DNA from: Saccharina japonica
Lineage: Eukaryota; Sar; Phaeophyceae; Laminariales; Laminariaceae
Reading direction: 5' to 3'
Assembly: GCA_008828725.1 (NCBI GenBank)
Contig: MEHQ01000256.1
Span: 76,612 to 140,611 of the forward strand
Length of the DNA stretch: 64,000 nucleotides
Of the stretch, positions 21,442 through 32,518 are shown in pieces (the stretch's first letter is position 1; each line of letters opens with the position of its first letter). The notes under the pieces are model-generated. The model had not been told where the DNA came from and did no database searches. It saw nothing but the letters and a program-made list of their open reading frames with translations. The translations under genes and the position numbers were made by a program.

Positions 21442-23214
21442 GGGCCCGTATTAGGGCCCGTATTAACGAAAGAAACTTTCAAATCGAATCGATTTCAAAT
21501 CCGTTTTTTTTTATGAATCGAATCGATTATTTTCCGATTTGAAGTGAAAATACGGCTTTGCGTCGTATCAGGTGAAATCACGTATGTTCCGTATGTTCTC
21601 GAAATGTGAATGATATCGGAATAACGCGACATCCCTCAGAACACCCGGCTTACAAATACCGAAGGGGAGAAGCTGAGAGCGACGGCGTGCATCGTCACGT
21701 GCACGCCGGCTACAGCCTCTTTTTTTTTTTTAAGGCCCAGGCTAGGAAGCTGTCACTCTCAGCTTCGCGTGGGTGGTCGGAGGAAGCCCTTAAACGCCAT
21801 GTACCGGACAGCGATAGCGATGCGGCTATCGAAGTCTTGTTTTTTTCCTCCGTGTTTTGGGTCGACCGTTTGGTTCTCGCCGGGCTTGGCCGACGGAGCT
21901 GGTGGAAAAATTGGGCTTGCGACCGCCGTGATGTTTTTTTAGGAGCCACCGCCGGTCCACGTTGTGCTATGGTATGTAGCCGTGGGTGCGGCTATTGCTC
22001 CGGTCGCCACTCGTTGAGGTTAACGCTTCATCACCTCGTTGGTGGTTGTCGAGAACAGCCCAAACAGCGACGGATCACCTCGGGGACGTTCACCCAGTGG
22101 GGACATGCCATGCATGTTGGATGAACTCCAATCGATTCGAATCGATTCGATTCGATTTGCAAAAAATAAAGTATTTTGGGACTTCTTTTGATATCCGATC
22201 GAATCGATTTTTCCATCCCCCAAAATACAAATGTCTTTCCGGCGATTCATGCTTTGACCAATCAGATGAAAGTCCGCGTCGATTCATAAACAAAAAATCG
22301 ATTTGAAATCGATTCGATTTGCAACTTTCTTCGGTTAATACGGGCCTTAACAAAGGCAAGTTTCAAATCGATTTGTGTTTTGAATAGAATCGATTTTTTT
22401 CAGATTTGAAGTGAAATACGGCTTCGCGTCCTATCGTGTGAAATGAAGTATGTTCCGTATGTTCTCGAACTCTGAATGAGATCGGAATAACGCGACATCC
22501 CACAGAACGCCCGGCTGACAAGTACCGAGGGGAGAAGCTGAGAGCGACGGCGTACATCGTCACGTGCACGCCGGCTACAGCCTCTGTTTTTTTTATCGTC
22601 CAGGCTAGGAAGCCTTCACTCTCAGCTTCGCGTGGGTGGTCGGGGGAAGCTTAAATGCCACGTACCGGACAGCGACAGCGATGCAGCTATCAAGGTCTTT
22701 AGTTTTCCCTCCGTGTTTTGGGTCGATCGTTTGGTTCTCGCCGGGCTTGGTCGATCGAGCTGGTGTAAAAAATAAGCTTGCGACCGCCATGATTTTTTTT
22801 GAGGAGCCACCGCCGGGCCACGTTGTGCTGTGGTCTGTAGCCGTGGGCGCGGCTATTGCTCCGGTCGCCACTCGTTGATGTTTATCGCCTCGTTGGTGGT
22901 TGTCGATAACAGCGTAAACAGTGACGGATCGCCTCGGGGACGTTCACCCAGTGGGAACATGCCATGCATGTTGGATGAACTCCAATCGATTCGTATCGAT
23001 TCGAATCGATTCGATTCGATTTGCAAAATGTAAGTATTTTTGGACTTCTTCTGATATCCGATCAAATCTTTTTTTTCATGCCCCAAAGTACAAATAAATG
23101 TCTTTCCTGTGATTCATGTTATGATCAATCAGATTAAAGTCCGCGTCGATTCAAAAAACAATAATCGATTTGAAATCGATTTGATTTGCAACTTTATTTC
23201 GTTAATACGGGCCC
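21442..23214. mobile_element. Dimeric PIF/Harbinger-like MITE with TAA target duplication
   Basis: Outer ends are GGGCCCGTATTA (21442) and its complement TAATACGGGCCC (ending 23214), both flanked by TAA. Two related units of ~0.9 kb (about 21454-22346 and 22347-23214) are joined head to tail with a shared boundary AATACGGGCC|TTA. Each carries AATCGATTCGATTTG subterminal repeats and an interior with GAGAAGCTGAGAGCGACGGCG and CACGTGCACGCCGGCTACAG. GGGCC-type TIRs with a 3-bp TWA duplication fit PIF/Harbinger. No transposase frame is visible. Confidence 0.7.
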
Positions 23215-23217
23215 TAA

Positions 23218-23720
23218 ACTAGCTATTAAGGCACTCTGGTTGGCTAAGGGTATGTTTTACGACATGGACTCTTTCCCAACCACAGCATACCGAGTCAACC
23301 TATTAATAAGAGTATTTCCAAGCTCAGCATCCACCCCGGCCGAGTCAACGTAGAGTCTGACCAAGCACAGCAGTATCCCAGCAGTGACCACTGGAATAGG
23401 GTTAGGGTTCTGGTCGGAGGGTCGGCTTCAAGCGCCAAGCACAAACCCCCCGTAAATATCTACTGTCAAGGTCTGTCCACTTCTTCTCCGGTTTAGGCTT
23501 GTCGTAGCCAAAATTGAAAAAAATGATATTTGACGATATTGTGATTGCGTTGTCTGATTTCCTTTCTTCGTCTTACTGATTTACGATTGACGTGCTACAG
23601 TAGAGTCATGTACATTTTTGACGACACTGCCTCCAGTCTCTCTGAGAGGAAAAACAGAAAAGACACTGCATTTGCGGGATGTAGACGCACGCGCAGAAGC
23701 ACCGTTTAAAAGCATAATGA
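23218..23720. other. Intron 1, unclassified
   Basis: Mixed intronic DNA without long frames or repeats recognised elsewhere in the window. Confidence 0.3.
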
Positions 23721-23726
23721 TATAAC

Positions 23727-23912
23727 GCAAGTCGACGAGGGAAGAAAGTGCGGAAATCGTCTCGCGATGAAAATGCAAGGCACGCACCGTGCACCGTAGT
23801 GGGGGAGCGGGGGAGACGAGCCTACATACGTAGTGACCCCGGGTCTGAGTTACGCCTAAAGAGGGTGAAAGAAAAGGAGGGCGAAGATTATAAATCGGAT
23901 GGGGCAAAACAT
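23727..23912 (+). repeat. Repeat family B, copy 3
   Basis: Same order of words as copies 1 and 2 (GCAAGTCGACGAGGGAAG, CTCGCGATGAAAATGCAAGG, GTGACCCCGGGTCTGAGTTA, GGGCGAAGATTATAAAT), ending in an A-rich tail. Forms an inverted pair with copy 4, about 290 bp away. Confidence 0.65.
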
Positions 23913-24203
23913 GAAAAATAAAAGATAAAACAGTAAAACTAACGGTTTAAGCTGGTTTAAGTGCGAAAATATTTTAACACACGCACGCGCGAAGCATTCG
24001 TGCAACACCCGAGCAAGGGTTCGGCCTGGCTTGTGTGTTTGCTTGCCTGTTCCTGGTGTTAAATGTTAGCTCTATATTTTTAGCGTTCGACCCAACGACT
24101 GCGTACGACTCATCCAGTCAGTGACGGAGTCCTTCGCGATTCATCCGTTCTTTCTGACAGCAGTCGACAATCAGTGGTAGCGACTGATTGTTTACATATT
24201 TTT

Positions 24204-24373
24204 TTGTCCATCCCACTTACTAACTTCGTACTTCCGTCTTTCTCCCTCCCTAGTCGCAACTCAAACCCGGGGTCACAAAGTAGGCTCTTCTCCCTCCTCC
24301 CCCACCACGGTTATTGCCTTGCTTTTAATCGCGAGAAGATTTCAGCACTTTCTTCCCTCGTCAACTCTCGTCG
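24204..24373 (-). repeat. Repeat family B, copy 4, inverted
   Basis: Reverse complement of the family B body (GGGGTCACAAAGTAGGCTC, TCGCGAGAAGATTTCAGCAC, TTCCCTCGTCAACTC), with its T-run at the left end as expected for an inverted retroposon. Confidence 0.65.
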
Positions 24374-24421
24374 AATTTTGCTTACCCACGCTGTGTACCT
24401 GTACAATAAAGGTAGGTATAT

Positions 24422-24535
24422 ACTGCACTGCAGCGTAATATCTATGATATGTGTCGTAGTTTTGTGACCACAGAACTGGTACCTTTTTAGGATGAATAAT
24501 CTGCACGGACACTGAGGCTGGATGTCGACGGGTGC
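24422..24535 (+). repeat. Family A right-arm fragment
   Basis: Contains CGTAGTTTTGTGACCACAGA, GGTACCTTTTTAGGATGAA and CTGGATGTCGACGGGT, then breaks off before the outer end. Confidence 0.65.
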
Positions 24536-24859
24536 AAACATTATCCCAAGAAGAAAAGGTCTTGGATCCCCCCGTGATGTTATTCGTTTGTTTACGTCTC
24601 TCCCAACCTTGCGCGAAACGCGCGCGTCGATGACGACGGCAAGTCCTAAAAGCTTCCACAGCAGCTTGTTGAAACTGAGCGGCTTGCTGCGCCTCTGCTC
24701 ATGCATGATACAAGCAGTAGAGCATCGTCTCGGGGTCGCGTACACTGGTCCGCGAGCCGATAATGACCACAACTTCGCCGACGGGATCCCCGTTCTCAGC
24801 GTTGGCATTGGGTGCGCCAGGGCTGACGCCGTCGGCACCGTCGAGAGTGATGGATTGTT
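24536..24859. other. GC-rich segment beside the copia insertion
   Basis: Richer in CG and in restriction-like words than the surrounding intron, with overlapping open frames on both strands. It may be an eroded coding piece, but no frame resembles a known domain. The copia element was inserted at its right end. Confidence 0.25.
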
Positions 24860-25314
24860 TATTCAATTGACAGTGATGATCAGGAGACGAAGAGGCACCA
24901 ACAGCCCCGAGCTGTGAGCCCAGACAAGTACTGCCCTATGCAGTCTGTCCCAGAGAAAAGAAGATGATGTGTTTATGTCTTGAATATTACAGCAGTACCC
25001 AAGGGAACACGAGGAGAAGAGGGTTTGGAGTGGGTGCAGGTTGGAGTGAGATGAGGTGGGAGCGCGAGCTCCTACCCATCACGATTGCCCACCAACCACA
25101 ATCCCTCGCACGTTCCCGAACCACAAACCGAGGTCCAATACGGGCCACAAAACAACAATTCTCACTTCCAGAATAGCCCGCAATGTCCCGTTCCCTATAG
25201 TCAATGGACTTTCCACATACCAGGTAATGTTTATGGGCTACTGTAAATCCCGTACTGCCGCAAGCGGAGCGGCCGATCCGCCACACTGTTAGTGGATATA
25301 ACCTATATCGAACA
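24860..25314 (-). repeat. copia 3' LTR
   Basis: On the element strand it begins TGTTCGATATAGG and is preceded by the polypurine tract. It matches 30436-30890 over its full length. Confidence 0.9.
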
Positions 25315-25448
25315 CCCTCCCTTGGTGTATCCACTACATGCCTGTGCGGGGACACCGCGGGTATCGGCAAAACTAGACCGAAGCGCTTACTATGAAAGCC
25401 TACCTCAAATAATATATTCCACTAGAAGATCAGGAAAAATATTGAAAC

Positions 25449-28400
25449 CTAACCCCTACCCAAAAGGAAATCGCGGTGCCTCTCGAAACTCTCTCTACCA
25501 ATCGCTTTCGTTAGGATATCCGCATGCTGATCTTCCGACCGAAGATACTGCACAGAGATGTCACCACTGGAAACCAACTCCCTCAGAAAATGGTACCGTA
25601 CGTCAATGTGCTTACTGTTGGACGAGCTCAAGGGGTTCTTAGCTAGGTCTATCGCCCCCTTATTGTCCTCGTACACGCCAATGCTCATCGGCCCCAGACA
25701 GGGCATCAGAAACGCCAGTATCCCCCTCACATACAAGGCCTCCTTGACCCCGTCTGCCATTGCTACGTACTCTGCCTCAGTGGTAGATAGGGTGACGCAT
25801 TTCTGCGTCCTAGAGAACCAAGACACTAGCGTACCCCCGCAGCAAACTGCAACACCAGAAACAGAACGCCTGTCCTCCGCCTTATGGGCGTAGTCTGCGT
25901 CCACGTACGTCTCCAAATCAAATTCCATCTGAACAGAACCCACGTCGCTATCCCTCCGGAAAGTTAAGCCTAACTCCGACGTGGCATTCAGATACTCGAG
26001 AATCTTCTGCGCCGCCTTGTAGTGAATCGGCTTGGGGTCATGTGAAAACCGTGCGATTGCCCGAACCGCATTTGCGATATCGGGTCTTGTCTGGTTTGCG
26101 ATCCACATCAGGCTCCCCACGATCTCACGGAACGGTACATCGACCACAGTTTCCTCCTCGCTTAAGGGCCTAAGGTCCAAGAAAGGGGTAGCGGGGATAG
26201 GGCTAGAGTTTGAAACACCAAAACGATTCAGTACGCTCCGAATGAACTGAGTCTGAGAAATCTCCAAAGTCCCTTTCTCCCGGTCCCTCTTGTACTCGCT
26301 GCCCATGTACCATTCTACCTCCCCGAGATGTTTGGTGGGAAATCTCTGGTTGAGGGCACTGACCACTACTTCAGTTACCACCTCAGTAGCTGCAATCTTG
26401 ATGTCGTCCACATGGAAGACCATCATCGCCACAACGTCACCACCAACCACCAAACGAAACACACAGGGATCTACCAAGCATTGCTCGAAACCACACTCTA
26501 CCAGGGTTGACGACAACAGCTGATACCACGCTCGACCACTCTGCTTCAAGCCGTAAAGGGCTTTGTTGAGAAGCACCACCTTACCAGATAGTGATCCACA
26601 ACCGGGGGGCAGACGTAAGTAGATATCGGTGTCCAACTCAGACTGGATGAAAGCCTGGTCTACATCTAAGTGCCTCAGGTCCCAGTCTAGCTTACACGCC
26701 ATCGCCGCTACCAACCTGTTAGACGTAGCAGAAGCCGTAAGGGCAAACGTCTCAAAGTAGTCTACTCCTTCTACCTGGCTGTAACCCATAGCTACCATGC
26801 GGGCCTTTGCCCTGTCAACCATACCATGCGAATCTCCCTTCCACTTGTACAGCCACTTGGCGTCTACGATGTTGCACCCCCCAGGAATTTCAGTCACTTC
26901 CGCAAAGGTTCCGGCCGACACAAGCCCATCGAACTCCTTCGTCATCGCCTCCATCCACACGTCGGAGTACTCCGACGAGCACGCCGCGGGGTACGAGACT
27001 GGCTCCGGTCCAGCTTCCCGGACGAGGCATTTAGGTAACTCGCCCGGCTTACGGGTAACCTCCTGTACCGCCAGAAGCCCATGGATTAGTTTCCCCCCTT
27101 CATCGGGCCCGAACATACTCACCAGGCCAGCTGCATCTTGATTGAGCGCTCGCGTCTGCGCCCTAGTTCGCCCAAGCTCCTCGCCACCTCTGAACCCTAG
27201 CAGGCTCGACTCCAGTTGACGCGCCGCAGTCCGTGCCATCGTAGGAACAGGATCGCTCTCGTCCGATGACGTCGTCTCGCTCTCCTCGACCGACAGGTCG
27301 CCGTCGACAGACGGCTCGCTGTCCACCGACGACACAGAATCACCTGGTGGGGGAATAGTGGCGTCGGGGGCTGGCAGACTTTCGCCGTCTACATAACCCG
27401 GTTCACCTTGGCCACCATGGCCTACACTCCCCGCTGGAGGAGCCACTCGACGCTGATGGGGGATTCCCCTCCCCAGCAGTGGCAATGGAGTCGGTGGGCC
27501 AGAATCGAATTCATCTAGCCCTCCCGGCTCCGGCGTCCCTCCCAGCTCCGACGCCCCTCCCAGCTCTGGCGTCCCTCCCAGCTCCGGCGCCCCTGCCAGT
27601 TCCGGCGATGCCGGCTGTTGCAGTTGCACCGGCGGCACCCCCATGACCGGAGGTGCCTCCCAGGTGACGTCCCTTGTTTCTATCACCTTGTTCGCCCGTG
27701 TCAGCATGCGCAATGAATCACGGGGGTGGTCGATGCCTGGCCCGAGGTAGAAGCTACTCTCGCACCTGGGGAACGACTTTGACGGGCGGTTCCAACGACA
27801 ATACCCCGGACGAAGAAACGGGTGCGGTGACGCAGGTGCAGTCTTACCATGCCACATCTCGTGCGGCGACTTGTTACCCGGGTTGGACGCAGTCGCGGTG
27901 CAGTTCAGGGCCGCACACGCCCAGTGTACAGCCTCAGCCCAGAGGGTCTCCGACGGTGGCAGTTCGACGTGTGGGAAGAGGATGGGGGCTTGGATGCGAG
28001 CAGCAAGCGCCGAGTTTTGGATGATACCGAGGGCTCGCTCGGCAACGCCGTTTAGCTCTGGACACGTTGCGTTGGTGAATTCCTGTTTGATGCAATACTG
28101 CCTGCACACGTTCCCGAAATCCCCACCAAAGAACTCTCCCCCATTATCAGACCTTACTCTCTCTACTTCCGACGGTACACCATCCGCACGTACGTCAGCC
28201 AAAAACTTCCTAAATGCGTCAGCAGCATCGGACTTGCGCTCGAGGAAGTATACCCATGAGTACCGGGTAAAATCATCCTTCACTATCATCACGTACTTCT
28301 TACCAAGCAACGAAGGAACACTCTTAGGACCACTCAGATCCACGAAAACTCTTCCTAGCTTCTCTGTCGCGCGTGATTTTGTACTGTTAGCGATCGGCTT

Positions 28401-30398
28401 ACGGTATCCCTTGGCCATAGAACAACCAGTGCATGGTCTCAACCTACCTAGCAGCTCTACACCTAGTGATTTCGCAGTCTCTCTCAACAAAAATTCGTTA
28501 GCATGGCCGTGCACGCAGTGGAAAAAGTTGATGTCTACAGGAGTCTCATGCGAGTCCACGCTACCAGGGGCTATCACGGGGAACGCTAGAGGGTCAGGAT
28601 CATCAAGTTGCACAAGGTTCCCGCTTGCCAATGTCAAACGTCTGAGCGACTCAGGCTCACGCTGGTCAACACTATCGGGGGCTATCACAGAGAAGCCCAG
28701 GGGGGCAGGGAGAGCAGGTTGTACGACGCTCTCGACGGGTTCGAGAGCCGACAGGGGAAAAGGGATGCACTCGTCATCGGGGTCAAGCCGTCTACCGTGG
28801 TTAGAGTAACCAGAACCATCACTCCAAAACCTAAGACGTCCGTCCGCTAGGGTCACGCTCATATCCTCATCGTCAGTTGAGAAACCTACTCCTCGCGTGT
28901 GCGCAGCCATTAGGGAAAAAAGGTTGAAAGCCAAGCTGGGCACGTATGCTACCTTGTCTAGCCTTACTGTGATGCCTTCTTCTTTGTTGGGGAAAACAAC
29001 CGTGAGCGACCCGTAACCCACAACGTCTATGAAAGTATCGTTGCCAATCTTAACCTTGTCCTCGGATGGTTGCACGTCTTGGAGCAAGTCAGCTGATCTA
29101 GTCATGTGAAAGGTTGCACCACTATCAGCTATCCACTTCTCTGTGCCGTCCTTACTCTGCTCGCGCTCTCCTACCGCATCGCTCTTACCAAGCATACCAA
29201 TCGCTAGACAGCCTATAATCTCACCAGTGGCGTTCTGGGACTTCTTCGCGGCGGGAATGACGTGGGCGGTGCAGTCGAACCATCGATGGCCTGGCTCCAA
29301 GCATCGGTGACACTTGTTCCGCATGTCGTCGTACTTCTTCTCCCCGTTCTTCTTACCGCTGGTAGTGCTGTTGTTCTTGGCTGTCATAACACCACCGGAA
29401 ATTTCCTTACCAGCTCGGTCACCCTTTCCACTACCATCCTCCTTACGGTTTCGGCGACCAGTCTTGTTCGCAACTAGGGCCTGTCCTACGTTACGAGTCT
29501 TGGTGTTTGCACCCCTAGACATAACTGTATACCGTTGCCTGACTATCGCCTCTATTTCCGCCCGGGTGATGTCGTCCTTGTACAGTATCGTGCGCTGTTC
29601 GAATTCGTAGTCGCTGGTAAGTACTTCTACGATTTTGAGGTTTACATCCTCTACAGGCAAATGAACTCCCAGGGATCCCAAAACACCGACAATCTTGTCT
29701 ACACGAGCGAAAAATCTCATCGGTTCTTCTCTCTTTTCCATGACCAGATCGTTGAACTCCCGCTTCCACTTCGACTTTTCAGCCAAAGTTTTGGGCAAGA
29801 ACCAGTCCTCTAGCATACGCCAAGCTAAGCTAGGGGAGTTAGTATCATACACTCGGCTGAGCAGTTCGCGGTCGGTGACGCTCTCGGTTATACAGGTCCA
29901 TGCAAGTCGGGACCGTTTAATGGCCAACTCACTGAAGCCTTGGTCCAGCAAGTATACCGAAGTTACAGACGGGTCACCTACCATCATGTCAGACATAGTG
30001 GTGAAAGCCTGTATGCAACCGTTAGCAATCGCATAACCCTCGAAGCGTCTCTTCCACAGTGGGTACTCTACACTATTACCATTGAATTTAGGAATTCCAG
30101 ATTTGATGCTACTGGTCTCCCGTGGTCCTACAGCTAGATGACTATCCCCTATAGTACCTACATCACCGACAGTTTGCAGCAGACTATCAGTGGCGGCTCC
30201 AACTCTACGACTAGAAGCAAACCCTGCCTGCTCACTAGTACCTTCTACACCTGATGAAGGCTGGTCTCCACCGGCGGTCGCCCCTTGCAGCCCGCCAGTA
30301 TCCTCTCGACTCGCCTCGATCGCTGACAGCCTTTCTTCAAAGCGCCTTGCCTGCGCTGCGAGCTGCTCCTTCAAGTCTTCTATTGTCTCTTGGTCCAT
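25449..30398 (-). CDS. copia gag-pol polyprotein, 1,649 residues
   Basis: A single frame with the copia domain order. A gag domain of the UBN2 type (about residues 90-300) is followed by a zinc knuckle CHRCLEPGHRWFDC (about 361-374) and the aspartic protease motif ADSG (about 423). Next come a GAG-pre-integrase HHCC region (about 590-650) and an integrase core with Asp about 686, Asp about 750 and Glu about 786. A Pro/Glu/Gly-rich linker leads to reverse transcriptase (about 1120-1370, catalytic box HVDDIK about 1329) and RNase H (about 1480-1625, TTEAEY and SKHIDVRYH). Integrase before RT is diagnostic of Ty1/copia (Pseudoviridae). Gag and pol share one frame, as is common in plant and algal copia families. 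Confidence 0.92.
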   Translation of the reverse strand: MDQETIEDLKEQLAAQARRFEERLSAIEASREDTGGLQGATAGGDQPSSGVEGTSEQAGFASSRRVGAATDSLLQTVGDVGTIGDSHLAVGPRETSSIKSGIPKFNGNSVEYPLWKRRFEGYAIANGCIQAFTTMSDMMVGDPSVTSVYLLDQGFSELAIKRSRLAWTCITESVTDRELLSRVYDTNSPSLAWRMLEDWFLPKTLAEKSKWKREFNDLVMEKREEPMRFFARVDKIVGVLGSLGVHLPVEDVNLKIVEVLTSDYEFEQRTILYKDDITRAEIEAIVRQRYTVMSRGANTKTRNVGQALVANKTGRRNRKEDGSGKGDRAGKEISGGVMTAKNNSTTSGKKNGEKKYDDMRNKCHRCLEPGHRWFDCTAHVIPAAKKSQNATGEIIGCLAIGMLGKSDAVGEREQSKDGTEKWIADSGATFHMTRSADLLQDVQPSEDKVKIGNDTFIDVVGYGSLTVVFPNKEEGITVRLDKVAYVPSLAFNLFSLMAAHTRGVGFSTDDEDMSVTLADGRLRFWSDGSGYSNHGRRLDPDDECIPFPLSALEPVESVVQPALPAPLGFSVIAPDSVDQREPESLRRLTLASGNLVQLDDPDPLAFPVIAPGSVDSHETPVDINFFHCVHGHANEFLLRETAKSLGVELLGRLRPCTGCSMAKGYRKPIANSTKSRATEKLGRVFVDLSGPKSVPSLLGKKYVMIVKDDFTRYSWVYFLERKSDAADAFRKFLADVRADGVPSEVERVRSDNGGEFFGGDFGNVCRQYCIKQEFTNATCPELNGVAERALGIIQNSALAARIQAPILFPHVELPPSETLWAEAVHWACAALNCTATASNPGNKSPHEMWHGKTAPASPHPFLRPGYCRWNRPSKSFPRCESSFYLGPGIDHPRDSLRMLTRANKVIETRDVTWEAPPVMGVPPVQLQQPASPELAGAPELGGTPELGGASELGGTPEPGGLDEFDSGPPTPLPLLGRGIPHQRRVAPPAGSVGHGGQGEPGYVDGESLPAPDATIPPPGDSVSSVDSEPSVDGDLSVEESETTSSDESDPVPTMARTAARQLESSLLGFRGGEELGRTRAQTRALNQDAAGLVSMFGPDEGGKLIHGLLAVQEVTRKPGELPKCLVREAGPEPVSYPAACSSEYSDVWMEAMTKEFDGLVSAGTFAEVTEIPGGCNIVDAKWLYKWKGDSHGMVDRAKARMVAMGYSQVEGVDYFETFALTASATSNRLVAAMACKLDWDLRHLDVDQAFIQSELDTDIYLRLPPGCGSLSGKVVLLNKALYGLKQSGRAWYQLLSSTLVECGFEQCLVDPCVFRLVVGGDVVAMMVFHVDDIKIAATEVVTEVVVSALNQRFPTKHLGEVEWYMGSEYKRDREKGTLEISQTQFIRSVLNRFGVSNSSPIPATPFLDLRPLSEEETVVDVPFREIVGSLMWIANQTRPDIANAVRAIARFSHDPKPIHYKAAQKILEYLNATSELGLTFRRDSDVGSVQMEFDLETYVDADYAHKAEDRRSVSGVAVCCGGTLVSWFSRTQKCVTLSTTEAEYVAMADGVKEALYVRGILAFLMPCLGPMSIGVYEDNKGAIDLAKNPLSSSNSKHIDVRYHFLRELVSSGDISVQYLRSEDQHADILTKAIGRESFERHRDFLLGRG

Positions 30399-30435
30399 CT
30401 CGGAACACCAGTCAAGTTCGAACTTTTCGTTAACG

Positions 30436-30890
30436 TATTCAATTGACAGTGATGATCAGGAGACGAAGTGGCACCAACAGCCCCGAGCTGTGAGCCCAGA
30501 CAAGTACTGCCCTATGCAGTCTGTCCCAGAGAAAAGAAGATGATGTGTTTATGTCTTGAATATTACAGCAGTACCCAAGGGAACACGAGGAGAAGAGGGT
30601 TTGGAGTGGGTGCAGGTTGGAGTGAGATGAGGTGGGAGCGCGAGCTCCTACCCATCACGATTGCCCACCAACCACAATCCCTCGCACGTTCCCGAACCAC
30701 AAACCGAGGTCCAATACGGGCCACAAAACAACAATTCTCACTTCCAGAATAGCCCGCAATGTCCCGTTCCCTATAGTCAATGGACTTTCCACATACCAGG
30801 TAATGTTTATGGGCTACTGTAAATCCCGTACTGCCGCAAGCGGAGCGGCCGATCCGCCACACTGTTAGTGGATATAACCTATATCGAACA
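30436..30890 (-). repeat. copia 5' LTR
   Basis: First LTR in element orientation. The gag-pol frame starts about 37 bp inside it. The presumed primer-binding site just inside does not obviously match initiator tRNA-Met, so the primer is not assigned. Confidence 0.88.
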
Positions 30891-30895
30891 TTGTT

Positions 30896-31430
30896 CCCCC
30901 ACGTGTGTGTGGGGGGGGGTCTCCCGCTGTGCGTTGCAGTGTCACGGTATGTGAGGGTATCCGCAGCCCGCAGCAATTCGCGTTAAAAGCTGTACCCCGC
31001 AATAAAAAAGCCTTTCTATAGTTCTTACGGAAACTCAGTATGTCGGAAAGTCGGCACCTCCGTTTCACGACTGACTATTAGTCCGACTGGTAACTAGTCG
31101 GCGACTTAAGTCGTGCCGACTCACAGCCCTATTAATTTCACTTTCAGTTTTTCCACTTCCAGAGACGGGAATGGGAGTACTATGTAACTGACTCGGGTGT
31201 GCCTTGCCATAAGCACATGTGCAAAACAACACAATTGGCACGATCATTTCCTTTGTGCGGAGTAGGGGTCACTGAGAAACCGATGTGCCCCCCCCGCTAA
31301 ACCTGAGGCGATGTAATCGGATATCGAGACGTTGATTTTCCGATTCGACTACCGATACGTTTCTCGATCAGGCTGAACTTCCGATACGATAGGAAACTCC
31401 TGTTTTCATAAGTATCAATAGTTCACAGAT
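30896..31430. other. Intron 1, unclassified
   Basis: Contains a C-run/G-run pair (30894-30919, a short hairpin CCCCCACGTGTGTGTGGGGG) and no recognisable gene. Confidence 0.3.
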
Positions 31431-31433
31431 GCT

Positions 31434-32387
31434 CCGAGTACTTTGGAGTAAAGTAACGAGTATCGGAGATATAATACTTCAGGTACTTCGTGTACTCGGA
31501 GTTTTCGGGGTTCGATACTCCGGGATACTGCTCGTACTGGGAGTATTTCGGGTATGAATACTCTGGATACTGCTTGTACTCGGAGTATTTCGGGGTCCGA
31601 TACTACGGGTACTCCTCGTACTACGAGTATTTGGGGCTTCAGTACTAAATACTCCTAGTACTCCGAGTATTCAGGCCGCCAGTACTATAATACTCTCAAG
31701 TACTCTCAAGTACTCTCACCTCGTACTACGAGTATTTGGGGCTTCAGTACTAAATACTCCTAGTACTCCGAGTATTCAGGCCGCCAGTACTATAATACTC
31801 TCAAGTACTCTCAAGTACTCTCACCTCGTACTACGAGTATTTGGGGCTTCAGTACTAAATACTCCTAGTACTCCGAGTATTCAGGCCGCCAGTACTATAA
31901 TACTCTCAAGTACTCTCAAGTACTCTCAAGTACTCGGAGTGTGAAGTAAGTTAGAGGAGTATATTTGCATCATTTTAATGACTCGGCCGTCATTCCTCCC
32001 AGGTTTTGGGAGCATGTGACTGGCGTTTATAGCATTTAAAAATTCACAGATGCTCACAATACCTGGAAGTACAATTGGAGCTTTTTAGAGAAAACATACC
32101 TTTAGGTACTTTGTGTACTCGCAGTATTTCGGTGTTCAATACTCTCGATACTCGGAGTAATTTAGATGTTTTTACTCCGAGTCCTTCTTGTACTCGAGTA
32201 TAAGTACTGCTCGTACTTGAATTATTTGGGCTTGGAGTATTCGGGCCTTCAGTACTGCTCATACTCCAAGTACTCCGAGTTTGGTTTTCGGCCAACAGTA
32301 CTGTAATACTCTCAGTACTCGAAGTAGGAAAAATACTCGATACTCGGAGTATACTCGGAATATCGATTATACTCGGAGCATCTGTGC
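31434..32387. mobile_element. 954-bp element of GTACT/GAGTA palindromes with 17-bp TIRs
   Basis: Ends are the perfect inverted repeat CACAGATGCTCCGAGTA (31434-31450 and complement 32371-32387). Almost the whole interior is built from short palindromes such as CTCGTACTACGAG, GTACTCCGAGTAC and AGTACT. It includes three essentially identical tandem 105-bp units starting at 31615, 31720 and 31825. A third CACAGATGCTC copy at 32045 suggests a nested or composite structure. There is no coding potential. Confidence 0.65.
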
Positions 32388-32518
32388 AGGTTATTATGTG
32401 GTCACGAAACCACGACGGGAAGAAACCACCTTGGAATGCAGTAAACAACGTGGTCAATTTTGAGGGAGTGTTATAAGGAATACCCTGGGCTGGGAAATCG
32501 ATCAATCTTTTACCCCTA

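Larger units (their letters stand above)
24860..30890 (-). mobile_element. Ty1/copia element, looks whole and young
   Basis: Two 455-bp LTRs (24860-25314 and 30436-30890) flank one long gag-pol frame on the minus strand. The 5-bp target duplication TTGTT is present on both sides (24855-24859 and 30891-30895). A purine-rich tract (complement of 25315-25325) abuts the 3' LTR. The LTRs appear nearly identical by eye, about one difference, pointing to a very recent insertion. It lies antisense inside intron 1 of the beta-helix gene. Confidence 0.92.

Noticed and set aside
31434-32387. CRISPR-like array in the 105-bp tandem units
   Set aside because: Units are identical and directly adjacent with no variable spacers, the genome is eukaryotic, and no cas genes are present.
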